Source of the DNA: Lachnospiraceae bacterium
GTDB taxonomy: Bacteria; Bacillota; Clostridia; Lachnospirales; Lachnospiraceae
Assembly (NCBI GenBank): GCA_900767585.1
Contig: CAAFZP010000021.1
Coordinates: 4,804-68,803, forward strand
Length of the DNA: 64,000 nucleotides
Direction: 5' to 3'
Part shown: positions 14,668 to 24,587 of the stretch, piece after piece
How positions within the stretch are numbered: position 1 is the first letter of the stretch
How the letters are laid out: each line of letters starts with the position of its first letter
Notes under the pieces: model-generated
Seen by the model: the letters and a program-made list of their open reading frames with translations, nothing else
Told to the model about the DNA's origin: nothing
The model's database searches: none
Position numbers and translations under genes: made by a program

Positions 14668-17016
14668 ATGGACAAATTAAAGAAAAGTGCAGTGGCAAAG
14701 GTGGTTGCTGCAATCCTGCTTTCGGTATCAATTCTTGCAACTGTAGTTTCCGGTGTCGTCGTGTCAATGGCACTTTCCTATGGAACTACCCACCGGATGC
14801 AGGGAGAAGCCATTTACGATGAGGTTCTGAGCCGGATGGTAGATGATTCCGCAAGCCGGGCAAGGGATTATTATCAGGCATATCTGCAAAGTGAAGCAGA
14901 GGGACAGGAGAATCACACAGTTTGGTATTATGAAGATTATTTTGCAGAGGAAAACAGTAACTTCTTCTTCAAGATCGTGCCGGAGGATACAAAGAAATAT
15001 CCAACACTTGAAAATTATGAGTCGAAGGATTATCAGTTCCATGAAGTGTTGTCACAGCAGACACAACTGCTTGAAGGATCAACCAGCTTCAGTTATAAAT
15101 TATCGCTGCCGGATATTATTAAGTTCTGGAAAGAAAATTATGTACCGGATGAGTACAGCTATGACGACAGGGCTGCATATGAGGAAGATGCGGATGTTTT
15201 TTCTTCGGAATTACAGGTTCCAAGTACGATACAGGATATGTATTGGGATTGGAGCACTATTTCATTTGACGATCTTGGCATCAGTTATGACGACGACGGT
15301 TCGAATCCATATATTTATTTGGTGAATACGGATTTTGTTTATTATCTTTCCAATGATGAAGGATACACAAAAGCATTGGAGAGCGCGATTAAGAAATTAG
15401 GAGATGGCGATATCCAATACACGGACATTTCGTATAGAAACGATGGAACAGTCACACAGGAACTTGAGATTTCTACACCGGTTTCCTATACGATGTATGC
15501 GTATGTGAAATCAGACATGACAGCCAGAGATCTCTATGCGAATTCCATCGTGCTTCGTTATTGCAAACCAATTGTGAATATGGCACCTTGCGTGCTTGCA
15601 ATCTCGCTGATTATGATCCTTGTTATGGGAGGATTCTTAATTGCGGCGTCCGGACACCGGAAAGGGAAGGAGACAATCATCTGCAATGCATTTGACCGGG
15701 TACCATATGATGTATTTCTGGGAGCTGCAATTGTACTTGTTGTCAGTGTAAATAATTTGTTTCTGTATTATAGCTATTCCACACGGGATGAAATCTTCCT
15801 TGCATTCATCTGTACGGCAGTTGTAGCTTTTATGATTCCGCCGTTCCTGATGACGACCGCGACACGGCTCAAGACTTCAGGCTGGGCAATGTTTGCAAAC
15901 ACATTGATCTGGCGGCTTTGTAAACTGCTTGTGCGGCTTGTGAAATGGGTGTTTGGCAAGCTCAGGGATACATTCCGTTTCCTTGGAAGACATTTTAACC
16001 TCTATTGGAAATGGATTGGCGGATTGGCAGGAATCGCACTGCTCCGGTTTACTCTCGTGGCTGCAAGTGGTTCTGCCGGACTGGCAATCGTGCTGGATCT
16101 GGTATGTGCGGCTTTGCTTGCAGTATTCCTGATCCGCGTGATCGTGCAGATGTATCGGCTGAAGGATGGCGCGAAGAAGATTGCGGATGGCGAGACCGAT
16201 TATAAGATCGACACGACACATATGCTGCCGGAATTTGCGTCACATGGCGAGACATTAAACTGTATTCAGGACAGCGTGCGCGTGGCAGTGGCAGAGCGGA
16301 TGAAGAGCGAGCGGATGAAGACGGAGCTTATCACGAACGTTTCCCATGATATCAAGACACCGCTTACGTCTATTATCAACTACGTGGATATCCTCTCGAA
16401 AGAGGGAGACTTAAGTGACAAGGAAGCGGAATATCTGGCGGTGCTGCAACGGCAGTCTGCAAGGCTCAAGAAGCTGATTGAGGACCTGATCGAGGCAAGC
16501 AAGGCATCTACGGGCAATCTGGAAGTGCATATGGAACCGACCGATGTGGAAATGCTCTTAGAACAGGCACTCGGAGAATTCGAAGAGCGGCTTGCGGCAT
16601 GTAAGCTGCAACCGGTAGTGACGAATTATCTGACGAAGAAATATGGTGCGCAGGCAGACTGCCATGTCATGGCAGATGGCAGACATCTGTGGCGTGTGTT
16701 CGACAATCTGATCGGAAATATAATCAAGTACGCCCAGCCAAACAGCCGGGTATACATCGATATTGACGAGGCAGAACCGGGAGAGATCACAGTGACCTTC
16801 AAGAACATTTCGAAGGAACCACTCAACATCTCCGGCGATGAATTAAAGGAACGGTTTGTGCGTGGTGACCGTTCGAGAAATACGGAGGGCAATGGATTAG
16901 GACTTTCCATTGCGCAGAGCCTGATGGAATTACAGAACGGCAAAGTGGAAATAATGATTGACGGAGACCTCTTCAAGGTTGTATTATTGTTAAAGACCGG
17001 AAACTGTAAAAATTAG
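14668..17016 (+). CDS. Large multi-pass sensor histidine kinase
   Basis: 782 residues. I chose the start at 14668 (MDKLKKSAVAK) with GGAAGGA nine bases upstream. One N-terminal TM is followed by a ~260-residue acidic, Tyr-rich extracellular domain. Then come several TM helices (roughly residues 305-505), a HAMP-like linker (MYRLKDGAKKIADGE), the HisKA box NVSHDIKTPLTSIINYVDIL and a HATPase domain with GNGLGLSIAQSLMEL. The large outside domain plus a second TM bundle is unusual and suggests sensing of both a surface signal and a membrane state. It partners the preceding response regulator. Confidence 0.9.
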   Translation: MDKLKKSAVAKVVAAILLSVSILATVVSGVVVSMALSYGTTHRMQGEAIYDEVLSRMVDDSASRARDYYQAYLQSEAEGQENHTVWYYEDYFAEENSNFFFKIVPEDTKKYPTLENYESKDYQFHEVLSQQTQLLEGSTSFSYKLSLPDIIKFWKENYVPDEYSYDDRAAYEEDADVFSSELQVPSTIQDMYWDWSTISFDDLGISYDDDGSNPYIYLVNTDFVYYLSNDEGYTKALESAIKKLGDGDIQYTDISYRNDGTVTQELEISTPVSYTMYAYVKSDMTARDLYANSIVLRYCKPIVNMAPCVLAISLIMILVMGGFLIAASGHRKGKETIICNAFDRVPYDVFLGAAIVLVVSVNNLFLYYSYSTRDEIFLAFICTAVVAFMIPPFLMTTATRLKTSGWAMFANTLIWRLCKLLVRLVKWVFGKLRDTFRFLGRHFNLYWKWIGGLAGIALLRFTLVAASGSAGLAIVLDLVCAALLAVFLIRVIVQMYRLKDGAKKIADGETDYKIDTTHMLPEFASHGETLNCIQDSVRVAVAERMKSERMKTELITNVSHDIKTPLTSIINYVDILSKEGDLSDKEAEYLAVLQRQSARLKKLIEDLIEASKASTGNLEVHMEPTDVEMLLEQALGEFEERLAACKLQPVVTNYLTKKYGAQADCHVMADGRHLWRVFDNLIGNIIKYAQPNSRVYIDIDEAEPGEITVTFKNISKEPLNISGDELKERFVRGDRSRNTEGNGLGLSIAQSLMELQNGKVEIMIDGDLFKVVLLLKTGNCKN

Positions 17017-17082
17017 GTGAATTTTGGGTAAAATCCAGCAGACCGGCTTATAAAATGTCAATAAAGAGAATAGGAGAAAAAG

Positions 17083-18855
17083 ATGGATATTTTTGACGTT
17101 CTATCCATGGTTGGTGGTCTCGCATTGTTTCTGTACGGTATGCATATAATGGGAGATGCATTAGCAAAGATGTCAGGTGGTAAGCTGGAAAAGGTTCTCG
17201 AACGTCTTACCTCCAATAAGTGGTCTGCTGTGTTGCTTGGCGCAGGTGTAACGGCAGTCATCCAGTCATCCGGAGCGACGACGGTTATGGTCGTTGGTTT
17301 TGTTAACTCCGGTATCATGAAGCTCAATCAGGCAGTCGGTATTATCATGGGTGCGAATATCGGTACAACGGCAACCTCGTGGCTGCTGTCACTGTCCGGT
17401 ATTGACGGAGGAAGTTTCTTCCTTCAGATGCTGAAGCCGACCTCTTTTACGCCGATTCTGGCTGTGATTGGAGCGATTTTAGTTGTATTTTGCAAGAGTG
17501 AGAAGAAGCATAACATCGGAACGATCTTACTTGGGTTTGCGATTCTGATGTATGGTATGACCGCAATGAGTTCGGCAGTGGAACCGCTCAAGGATGTTCC
17601 GCAGTTCACACAGATTCTGACGAAGTTTGAGAATCCGCTTCTCGGAGTTATAGCAGGTTTTGCATTGACGACGATTATGCAGTCTTCCTCTGTGTCCGTA
17701 GGTATTTTGCAGGCACTTTGTTCCACGGGTGCTGTCTCCTATGCACTTGCCCTCCCTATCATTATGGGACAGAATATCGGCAGCTGTACGACTGCGATGA
17801 TCTCAAGTGTGGGAGCAAGTAAGGACGCAAAACGTGCGGCAGCGGTTCATTTTTACTTTAATGTAATCGGAACGGTTGTATTCATGTTAGTATTTTATAT
17901 CTCCAATGCATTTGTGCATTATGCATTCCTGCCGCAGGCGGCAAATGAGGTAGGAATTGCAACGATCCATTCGATTTTTAATATTGCCGCAACGATTGTG
18001 CTGCTTCCGCTTTCCGGATTCCTGGAGTTCCTTGCTGTCAAGACCATCAAGGATGACGACGAGGAAGAGGACGAGCTTAGCAAGCATGACAAGGTATTGC
18101 AGCTTCTGGATCCTGTATTCTTAGAGAGACCTGGTTTTGCGATTATGCAGTGTCAGAAGGTAGCTTCTGAGATGGCAGAGCTCTCTATGAAATCCGTTGG
18201 ACGCGCAGTCGGATTGCTTACCGTATACGATGAGGAGATAGCGGAACGGATCCGCAAGGAAGAAGATACCGTCGACAAATATGAGGATCAGCTTGGCACG
18301 TATCTGCTCCGGCTCTCCACGAAAGATCTTTCGAAGGAAGATGGACACCGTCTGTCACTGATGCTTCATTCGCTGGGAGATATTGAGCGTATCTCGGATC
18401 TGGCGGTGAATATACTGTTGGCAGTGGAACAGATGCATAAGAAAGAACTGATCTTCTCGAAGAAGGCGATGGATGAGCTTGCTGTCTACAGCAAGGCACT
18501 CAAAGATATCCTGACGATGACAGTTGATGCATTTGAGCAAAATGACCGTTATAAGGCGGCACTTGTACAGCCTTTGGAAGAATTGATGGACGATATGAAC
18601 AAAGAACTCAAGAAACGTCATGTCAAGCGTCTCCGCAAAGGCAAATGTACGATTGAGCTTGGACTTAGTCTGTCAGATATCTCGGATACTTATGAGCGTA
18701 TCTCCGATCACTGTTCGAATATTGCTACCTGCGTAATCCAGGTGGAGGATGATGAACTCGATGCACATGAACACCGCAAAGTGGTGAAAGAGCAGGATGC
18801 GAAGTGGTATGATGAACAGTACCGTGCATATGAACAGAAGTATGCACTGCCATAA
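17083..18855 (+). CDS. Na+/phosphate cotransporter with C-terminal PhoU domain
   Basis: 590 residues. Two Na_Pi_cotrans repeats are marked by the duplicated QSS motifs: VIQSSGATTVMVVGFVNSG and TIMQSSSVSVGILQALC, with GANIGTT and GQNIGSC following. About eight TM helices are followed by an acidic linker and a ~200-residue helical PhoU-like domain. Such NptA/YjbB-type proteins move phosphate with sodium; in several bacteria the fused form exports phosphate. AGGAG before ATG. It probably belongs to the regulon of the adjacent two-component system. The direction of transport is not readable. Confidence 0.9.
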   Translation: MDIFDVLSMVGGLALFLYGMHIMGDALAKMSGGKLEKVLERLTSNKWSAVLLGAGVTAVIQSSGATTVMVVGFVNSGIMKLNQAVGIIMGANIGTTATSWLLSLSGIDGGSFFLQMLKPTSFTPILAVIGAILVVFCKSEKKHNIGTILLGFAILMYGMTAMSSAVEPLKDVPQFTQILTKFENPLLGVIAGFALTTIMQSSSVSVGILQALCSTGAVSYALALPIIMGQNIGSCTTAMISSVGASKDAKRAAAVHFYFNVIGTVVFMLVFYISNAFVHYAFLPQAANEVGIATIHSIFNIAATIVLLPLSGFLEFLAVKTIKDDDEEEDELSKHDKVLQLLDPVFLERPGFAIMQCQKVASEMAELSMKSVGRAVGLLTVYDEEIAERIRKEEDTVDKYEDQLGTYLLRLSTKDLSKEDGHRLSLMLHSLGDIERISDLAVNILLAVEQMHKKELIFSKKAMDELAVYSKALKDILTMTVDAFEQNDRYKAALVQPLEELMDDMNKELKKRHVKRLRKGKCTIELGLSLSDISDTYERISDHCSNIATCVIQVEDDELDAHEHRKVVKEQDAKWYDEQYRAYEQKYALP

Positions 18856-18880
18856 CAGTTGACAATCATATAAAAGATAT

Positions 18881-18923
18881 GCACGGATGTGCATGCCGGT
18901 CATCATGCTGATACATGGTGGCG
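18881..18923 (+). repeat. Double-hairpin interspersed repeat, diverged copy
   Basis: GCAC-GGAT-GTGC followed by GTCATCATGC...ATGGTGGC. This is the same two-hairpin plan as the copies at 29954, 53154 and 55481 but more diverged. It lies between the phosphate transporter and the ABC exporter; the rest of the 250-bp gap holds only the exporter promoter. Confidence 0.5.
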
Positions 18924-18990
18924 GATCATAACATGTCTTCGATAGACTTGCATTTTATCTGGCAGACAGATGAAATGCAGGGGCAGATAG

Positions 18991-19019
18991 TTGTAAATGA
19001 CAATTGATTCTGCTATATT
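18991..19019 (+). promoter_or_regulatory. Sigma-A-type promoter of the ABC exporter
   Basis: TTGTAA, 17 bases, TATATT, placed about 85 bp before the ATPase gene. No operator is evident. Confidence 0.5.
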
Positions 19020-19106
19020 GGGGACATGTTATTTTTATACAGATTTTTGGATTTGTATAGTACGCGGGAATAACAAAATCGGTAGACAGGAAAGAAGGAA
19101 GAGGTT

Positions 19107-20054
19107 ATGAAGCTCGAATTAAAAGATATAAGAAAAAGCTTCGGGGAAACAGAAATCCTGCACGGGGTCAGTTTCGCGGTGGAGAGCGGACGGGCACTCG
19201 GACTGCTTGGTCGAAATGGCGCAGGTAAGACGACGACGATCCGGATTATCATGGATGTATTCCATGCGAATTCCGGTGAGATTATGCTTGATGGAGCAAT
19301 ATTTCACCCGACGGCAAGCCAGGTTGGATATCTGCCGGAGGAACGGGGACTTTACCCGAAGAAGAAAGTACGTGATCAGATGGTGTATCTGGCTATGCTC
19401 CGGGGCATGAATAAGAAACAGGCGAATGAGAGCACTGTGAAATGGCTGGACCGTCTTCACGTATCCGAATATATTGACCGGAAATTAGAGACATTATCGA
19501 AGGGAAACCAGCAGAAGGTACAGCTTGCGGCAACTCTGGTCGGTGAGCCACAACTGGTAATATTAGACGAGCCGTTTTCCGGGTTGGATCCGGTCAACGC
19601 ACAGGTGTTAAAGGACGTCATCCGGGAATTGATCCGCGAAGGGCGCATCGTCATTTTCTCCAGCCATCAGATGAGCTATGTGGAGGAATTCTGCGAGGAT
19701 ATCGCGATCATCAATCATGGCGACGTCGTACTAGCCGGACATCTCGATGATATCAAGGATACGTACGGACGTGGCAGAAAGACGATATCGGCGGATAATT
19801 ACAGCCCGCAGGAGCTGGCTGATATCTGTAGGGAGAAGCTATCTTCTTATGCAGCTGTTGAGCGTGTGACGAAGAAATATGTGGTGCTGGAAATGAAACC
19901 GCAGGCCGATATGTGGCAGATCCTTGATATTTGTAAACAGGCAGGTGTTGAACTTCATCAGTTTGGAGCCTATGAGCCATCCTTGAATGATATCTTTATC
20001 TCCTGTGTCGGAGATGAAGAACCGGATGCGGAAGCAGCAAAGGAGGCGGTATAA
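19107..20054 (+). CDS. ABC transporter ATP-binding protein (NatA-like)
   Basis: 315 residues. Walker A GRNGAGKTT, signature LSKGNQQKVQ, Walker B LVILDEPFSGLDP, H-loop FSSHQMSYV. The C-terminal ~80 residues are the DUF4162-type extension of NatA-like exporters. It partners the ABC-2 permease starting two bases after its stop. In Bacillus, NatAB exports sodium. The link here is by family only, though the sodium/phosphate gene nearby makes it plausible. A drug or lipid substrate is equally possible. Confidence 0.9.
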   Translation: MKLELKDIRKSFGETEILHGVSFAVESGRALGLLGRNGAGKTTTIRIIMDVFHANSGEIMLDGAIFHPTASQVGYLPEERGLYPKKKVRDQMVYLAMLRGMNKKQANESTVKWLDRLHVSEYIDRKLETLSKGNQQKVQLAATLVGEPQLVILDEPFSGLDPVNAQVLKDVIRELIREGRIVIFSSHQMSYVEEFCEDIAIINHGDVVLAGHLDDIKDTYGRGRKTISADNYSPQELADICREKLSSYAAVERVTKKYVVLEMKPQADMWQILDICKQAGVELHQFGAYEPSLNDIFISCVGDEEPDAEAAKEAV

Positions 20055-20055
20055 C

Positions 20056-21330
20056 ATGAAGCAGTTTTTCACGATATTAAAGTTTGAACTGGACAACTAT
20101 TTTAAGAGTAAATCATATGTAATATCCACAATCCTGATTGCTGTTTTGGCAGCGGGCATCATGTTCGTTCCGCGTGTCAAGGATGCAATTACGGGAGATA
20201 AGAAGGATTCTACCGTTCAAGACAGCGCTTCAAAGGAGGATTCTTCCGCAGAGGCGGATGCAGAGCATACATACGGCGTCTACGATCCGGATGGAATTTT
20301 GATCATTGACGTGGATGGTTCGGTATGGGGTTCTATGGAAACAGGAATAAATCTGGTCAGCTTTGACAGTGAGGATGCTTTGAAAAAAGCGGTTGAAGAG
20401 GAAGAAGCAGCCGCCGGATTTGCGGTTCATTCGCTGTCAGACTACGATTATTATGTATATAACAAGAGCATGGATAATTCCGATGCGGCTGTCTTTGACA
20501 GCTATCTGGGGATGCTTGTCAAACTGGATTACTGTGAGAAGCATGACCTGGATATGAATGAATTCATGGAGGCATCCTATAAGGAAATTACCCATGACGA
20601 GTATGTGCTTGGCAAGGACAGCACACAGAATTTCTGGTACTGCTATGTGCTTGTGATTCTGATATTTATGCTCATCATCATGTATGGCATGAGTATTGCG
20701 TCTTCTGTTACAAATGAGAAGAGCAACCGTTCCATCGAGATTCTGGTTACCAGTACCGATTCAACGGCGCTGTTGTTCGGCAAGGTATTTGCAGGTGCCG
20801 TGGCAACGGTATTTCAGGTCGGAATCATTGCGGTCTGTCTGCTTGGCTCGTACCAGTACAATAAGGATTTCTGGAGCATTGACCTTGGCATGTTCCTGGA
20901 TATCCCGGCCAATGTATTGGTTGTATTTGCAGTATTCGGCATTGGCGGATTCCTGTTCTATGCGTTTTTATACGGTGCGCTCGGGGCACTGGTGTCAAAG
21001 ATTGAGGATCTGAACAAGTCCGCCGGATCAGCGCAGATGATTATCATGATCGTATATTTTGTTGTGCTGCTTCAGCTTGACAAGGTGGACGGTGTACCGA
21101 TGAAAGTTTGTTCATTCCTGCCGTTTAGCTCTTACAGCGCCATGTTTGCGCGTGTGGCGATGGGACATGTACAGACATGGGAGATCATCGTATCTGCGGT
21201 CATTCTGTATATTTCGGTTGCCATTATGGGTGTGATCGGCGGTAAGATCTTCCGGAGTTCGACATTGCGTTACGGAAATCCGATCAAGCTTACAACAGCA
21301 ATCAAAAACCTGCGTAAGAAGGATTCATAA
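20056..21330 (+). CDS. ABC-2 type permease (NatB-like)
   Basis: 424 residues; start at 20056 (MKQFFTILKFELDNYFKSKS) eight bases after AGGAGG. Layout is the NatB/ABC-2 one: one TM near residues 22-40 (IISTILIAVLAAGIMFV region), a ~160-residue acidic extracellular domain, then five to six TM helices from about residue 195. EKSNRSIEILVTSTDS is the conserved coupling segment. Forms an exporter with the preceding ATPase. Confidence 0.88.
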   Translation: MKQFFTILKFELDNYFKSKSYVISTILIAVLAAGIMFVPRVKDAITGDKKDSTVQDSASKEDSSAEADAEHTYGVYDPDGILIIDVDGSVWGSMETGINLVSFDSEDALKKAVEEEEAAAGFAVHSLSDYDYYVYNKSMDNSDAAVFDSYLGMLVKLDYCEKHDLDMNEFMEASYKEITHDEYVLGKDSTQNFWYCYVLVILIFMLIIMYGMSIASSVTNEKSNRSIEILVTSTDSTALLFGKVFAGAVATVFQVGIIAVCLLGSYQYNKDFWSIDLGMFLDIPANVLVVFAVFGIGGFLFYAFLYGALGALVSKIEDLNKSAGSAQMIIMIVYFVVLLQLDKVDGVPMKVCSFLPFSSYSAMFARVAMGHVQTWEIIVSAVILYISVAIMGVIGGKIFRSSTLRYGNPIKLTTAIKNLRKKDS

Positions 21331-21351
21331 CGAATTCAGAAAAGAATTCAG

Positions 21352-21384
21352 AAAAGGAAAATGGTGGCTAGATCCAGCCACCAT
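21352..21384 (-). terminator. Terminator at the end of the SDR gene
   Basis: TGGTGGCT / AGCCACCA stem (21362-21383) overlaps the SDR stop codon; on the minus strand it is followed by TTTTCCTTTT. It lies between convergent genes and may serve both. Confidence 0.55.
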
Positions 21385-22096
21385 CGAATTTCAATATTTC
21401 GCCGGTCATATAATCCGGCATTGCCAAAATATGAGAGATACAGGCGGCGGCTTCTTCGGGAGCTGCCATTTTTTCTGCCGGGATTTCCTCACAGAGTGCC
21501 TTCTTCTCTTCGACAGACAGATGACCGTTCATGGTCGTGTCCACCGCACCGAAAGCAATGGCGTTGACTGCGATGTGGCTTGGGGCAAGCTCCTTTGCAA
21601 GCGCCATCGTCAGGCTGTTGATGGCACCCTTCGTTGCCGAATAGGCGACTTCACAGGAGGCACCGACGAGTCCCCAGACCGAGGAGATGTTCAGGATACG
21701 TCCATGCTGGTTTCGCACCATATCGGGAATCACAGCATGGCAGGTGTTGTAGACGGAAGTTACATTGATGCGCAGGATGCGGTCGAATTCCTCCGGTGTC
21801 ATGTCCTGAAAAAGCCCGACGAGCGAGATGCCTGCGTTGTTGACGAGTGTATCGACCGGATGGCCGGATGCGGCAAGTGACCGGACACATTCTTCGACAA
21901 ATGCAAAGTCAGACACATCCCCGGTAAATGGAATGCATTCGCAATTGGTTGTGGCGTGAATCTGATTCGCGACGGCATTTAATTTTCCGTCGGTATTGCG
22001 GCTCACAATGGCAATACAATCGTATTCTTTTGCTAACTGATAAGCAGTAGCTTCGCCGATTCCGCGGGAAGCACCGGTGATAAGAGCTGTTTTCAT
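21368..22096 (-). CDS. Short-chain dehydrogenase/reductase (FabG-like)
   Basis: 242 residues of the classical SDR type: cofactor loop TGASRGIG, NNAG, catalytic Ser in NISSVWG, Tyr-Lys in YSATKGA, and the C-terminal GxxLKFDGGWI that closes FabG-like enzymes. A residue typical of NADPH preference (SRN after the second strand) is present. It is a single gene transcribed away from the LytR_C gene, with a promoter in the shared gap. An acyl-carrier reductase role is possible but no fab cluster is nearby, so the substrate is open. Confidence 0.88.
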   Translation of the reverse strand: MKTALITGASRGIGEATAYQLAKEYDCIAIVSRNTDGKLNAVANQIHATTNCECIPFTGDVSDFAFVEECVRSLAASGHPVDTLVNNAGISLVGLFQDMTPEEFDRILRINVTSVYNTCHAVIPDMVRNQHGRILNISSVWGLVGASCEVAYSATKGAINSLTMALAKELAPSHIAVNAIAFGAVDTTMNGHLSVEEKKALCEEIPAEKMAAPEEAAACISHILAMPDYMTGEILKFDGGWI

Positions 22097-22187
22097 AGGA
22101 TTGGAACCTCCTTGTTATTCTTGAAATATCTATAGCAGGATGCAACTTTTTCACAAAAAATCCATACTACGATTATGCTATAAATGG

Positions 22188-22216
22188 TTGAAAAATACAA
22201 CCAGATTTGTTATACT
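22188..22216 (+). promoter_or_regulatory. Promoter of the LytR_C gene
   Basis: TTGAAA, 17 bases, TATACT. On the opposite strand of the same gap TTGTAT, 17 bases, CATAAT can serve the SDR gene, so the two promoters overlap back to back. Confidence 0.6.
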
Positions 22217-22304
22217 TGAAAAACGTATTGAAACGATTGGCTTACGAAGTGAAACAGAAGAGAGATACAAATAAAAAATTGTAGAACGTAGATAGGAGAA
22301 TATT

Positions 22305-22874
22305 ATGAGCGAGAAAAAACAGCAGACGGCAGCGGGATTATTTTTTTCGATGTTACTTCGGGCAGCTGTTATTATAGTAGGACTTGCGATTGTTGCATTT
22401 GGAGCATTTTTTGTGATTCAGGTTGTGAAAGGTGACAGCCTGAAGAAGAATACACCGGCGACAACGCTGGATGAAAATGCGTTGACAGATGCGCAGGTAG
22501 ATAACCTTCAGATGAATGCATCTACAGAAGCTGCAGCAGAATCACAGGATGGCGCTGCAGGAGAGGCAGATGTTTCGGGAGATGCGAAAAGCAAGAAGAT
22601 CATGGTTTTAAACAGTACAGGAATTGCCGGACTTGCCGGCAGATGGTGTGAGACACTGAATGCCGATGGCTATGCCGATACGAGCGCGAGTGACTACTCG
22701 GAATCTCTGGCAGATACGAAGATTATCGCAAAAGAAGATGGCGTTGGCAGAGAACTGGTCAATTATTTCGCTGCAGCCAGTTATGAAGTTGGAACTGTCA
22801 CCAGTGGAACATCGGAACCGACAGACGGATATGATATTGTCATTATCCTTGGTGCATCAGACAGCAATCATTAA
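22305..22874 (+). CDS. Membrane-anchored LytR_C-domain protein
   Basis: 189 residues. A single TM (about residues 14-42: MLLRAAVIIVGLAIVAFGAFF) is followed by a Ala/Glu/Asp-rich linker and a LytR_C domain: KIMVLNSTGIAGLAGRWCETLNADGY... ending VIILGASD. This domain is found alone or at the end of LytR-CpsA-Psr cell-wall ligases and is thought to bind envelope components. Here no LCP catalytic domain is present. AGGAGA before ATG. Followed by a terminator, so it is monocistronic. Confidence 0.78.
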   Translation: MSEKKQQTAAGLFFSMLLRAAVIIVGLAIVAFGAFFVIQVVKGDSLKKNTPATTLDENALTDAQVDNLQMNASTEAAAESQDGAAGEADVSGDAKSKKIMVLNSTGIAGLAGRWCETLNADGYADTSASDYSESLADTKIIAKEDGVGRELVNYFAAASYEVGTVTSGTSEPTDGYDIVIILGASDSNH

Positions 22875-22898
22875 ATCAAAAAATCATAAAACTGAGGA

Positions 22899-22935
22899 AA
22901 CGCTCCATACGAAACGGTATGGGCGTTTTTTTTGT
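22899..22935 (+). terminator. Intrinsic terminator after the LytR_C gene
   Basis: AACGCTCCATAC pairs with GGTATGGGCGTT, followed by eight Ts. The remaining 22936-23243 is AT-rich untranslated sequence before the sugar ATPase gene; I see no clear promoter or riboswitch in it. Confidence 0.9.
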
Positions 22936-23243
22936 ATGTGCGAGCAAAAGAAATGAAAAATGTCAAGTGCAAAATTTAAGAGCTTGATGGCAGACGACTT
23001 GTTTTTATAGGGATATGTGGAGGGTTATGGTGAAGGTTTCACAAAAATAACGGGAGCGACTCCAGGTAAAATTTGTGAAAAATATACAAAAAAATTATGA
23101 AAAAAATTTTCATATACAAATTACACAATATTTCTCATCCTTATTTGTTGAATAGTAATATGGCAAGATTGGGCTGTTTGGTGTATCATACAAACATCAT
23201 GAGTCAGATGATTATAGCTAAAATCTAAGGAGGAAAAATCAAA

Positions 23244-24356
23244 ATGGCTAGTTTACAACTTAAGAATATTTATAAGATTTATCCAAATGGCTTTAACGCA
23301 GTTAAGGACTTTAACCTGGACATCGAAGATAAGGAGTTCATCATCTTCGTTGGACCTTCAGGATGTGGTAAGTCTACAACACTTCGTATGATCGCAGGTC
23401 TTGAGGACATCAGTTCCGGCGAGCTTTGGATCGGTGACAAGATGGTTAACGATGTAGAGCCTAAGGACAGAGATATTGCGATGGTATTCCAGAACTACGC
23501 TTTGTATCCACATATGTCTGTTTATGATAACATGGCATTTGGATTAAAGCTTAGAAAGGTACCAAAGGAGAAGATTGATAAGCAGGTACATGAGGCTGCT
23601 AAGATTCTTGATATCGAGCATCTGCTTGACAGAAAGCCGAAGGCTTTGTCTGGTGGTCAGAGACAGCGTGTGGCTATGGGACGTGCAATCGTTCGTGAGC
23701 CAAAGGTATTCCTTATGGATGAGCCTCTTTCAAACCTGGATGCAAAGCTTCGTGTTCAGATGCGTGTTGAGATTTCTAAGCTTCATCAGAGACTGCAGAC
23801 AACAATCATCTATGTAACACATGACCAGACAGAGGCTATGACACTTGGTACAAGAATCGTAGTTATGAAGGATGGTATTATTCAGCAGGTAGATACACCT
23901 CAGAACCTGTACGACAAGCCATGCAACCTCTTCGTAGCCGGATTCATGGGTATGCCACCTATGAACTTCATCGATTGTAAGGTTGTTAAGTCTGGTGCAG
24001 ACGTACTTCTTATGTTTGGTTCTCACTCAATCAAGGTTCCTGATGCAAAGGCTCAGAAACTGATCAGTGGCGATTTCATCGATAAGGAAGTAGTTCTTGG
24101 TATCCGTCCAGAGGATATTCATGATGAGCAGCTCTTTATCGAGTCTTCACCGGAGAGTGTCATCGATGCAAGAATCAATATTTACGAAATGCTTGGTGCT
24201 GAAGTATATCTGTACTTCACAATCGACCAGTTCGATATCACAGCAAGAGTAAATGCACGTACAACAGCAAGACCTGGCGATACAGTTCAGTTCGCATTTG
24301 ACTTAAGCAAGATTCATATCTTCGATAAGGAAACAGAAGAGATTATCGTAAGCTAG
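23244..24356 (+). CDS. Sugar ABC transporter ATPase (MsmX/UgpC/MalK type), orphan
   Basis: 370 residues. Walker A GPSGCGKSTT, Q-loop VFQNYALYPHMSV, signature LSGGQRQRVAMGRA, Walker B VFLMDEPLSNLDAKLR, H-loop YVTHDQTEAMT, then a ~130-residue regulatory/OB-fold domain. It is typical of the shared ATPase that powers several oligosaccharide importers; no permease or binding protein is adjacent, in keeping with that role. Codon choice (AAG, CTT, GTA, few rare codons) differs from neighbours and suggests high expression. Good AAGGAGG site. A strong terminator follows. Confidence 0.93.
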   Translation: MASLQLKNIYKIYPNGFNAVKDFNLDIEDKEFIIFVGPSGCGKSTTLRMIAGLEDISSGELWIGDKMVNDVEPKDRDIAMVFQNYALYPHMSVYDNMAFGLKLRKVPKEKIDKQVHEAAKILDIEHLLDRKPKALSGGQRQRVAMGRAIVREPKVFLMDEPLSNLDAKLRVQMRVEISKLHQRLQTTIIYVTHDQTEAMTLGTRIVVMKDGIIQQVDTPQNLYDKPCNLFVAGFMGMPPMNFIDCKVVKSGADVLLMFGSHSIKVPDAKAQKLISGDFIDKEVVLGIRPEDIHDEQLFIESSPESVIDARINIYEMLGAEVYLYFTIDQFDITARVNARTTARPGDTVQFAFDLSKIHIFDKETEEIIVS

Positions 24357-24399
24357 TCAGTGATACGTGTTCAAAGTATGAACAAATTGTGATTTTTCA

Positions 24400-24440
24400 A
24401 GAGGAAATGCATAAAATTATGCGTTTCCTCTTTTTTTTTT
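24400..24440 (+). terminator. Intrinsic terminator after the sugar ATPase
   Basis: AGAGGAAATGCATAA pairs with TTATGCGTTTCCTCT, followed by at least ten Ts. Confidence 0.93.
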
Positions 24441-24587
24441 CCCTTTTTTCGTGTAAAATGTACTTTGTATGAGTATAGGCAATGTTAAAGATACGGGTAA
24501 GATTTAACATTGACAACAGTATATATAAATGTTACAATTTTGTTACAGAATCATTAATTATTCATAACAAAGAATAGGGGTGGACAA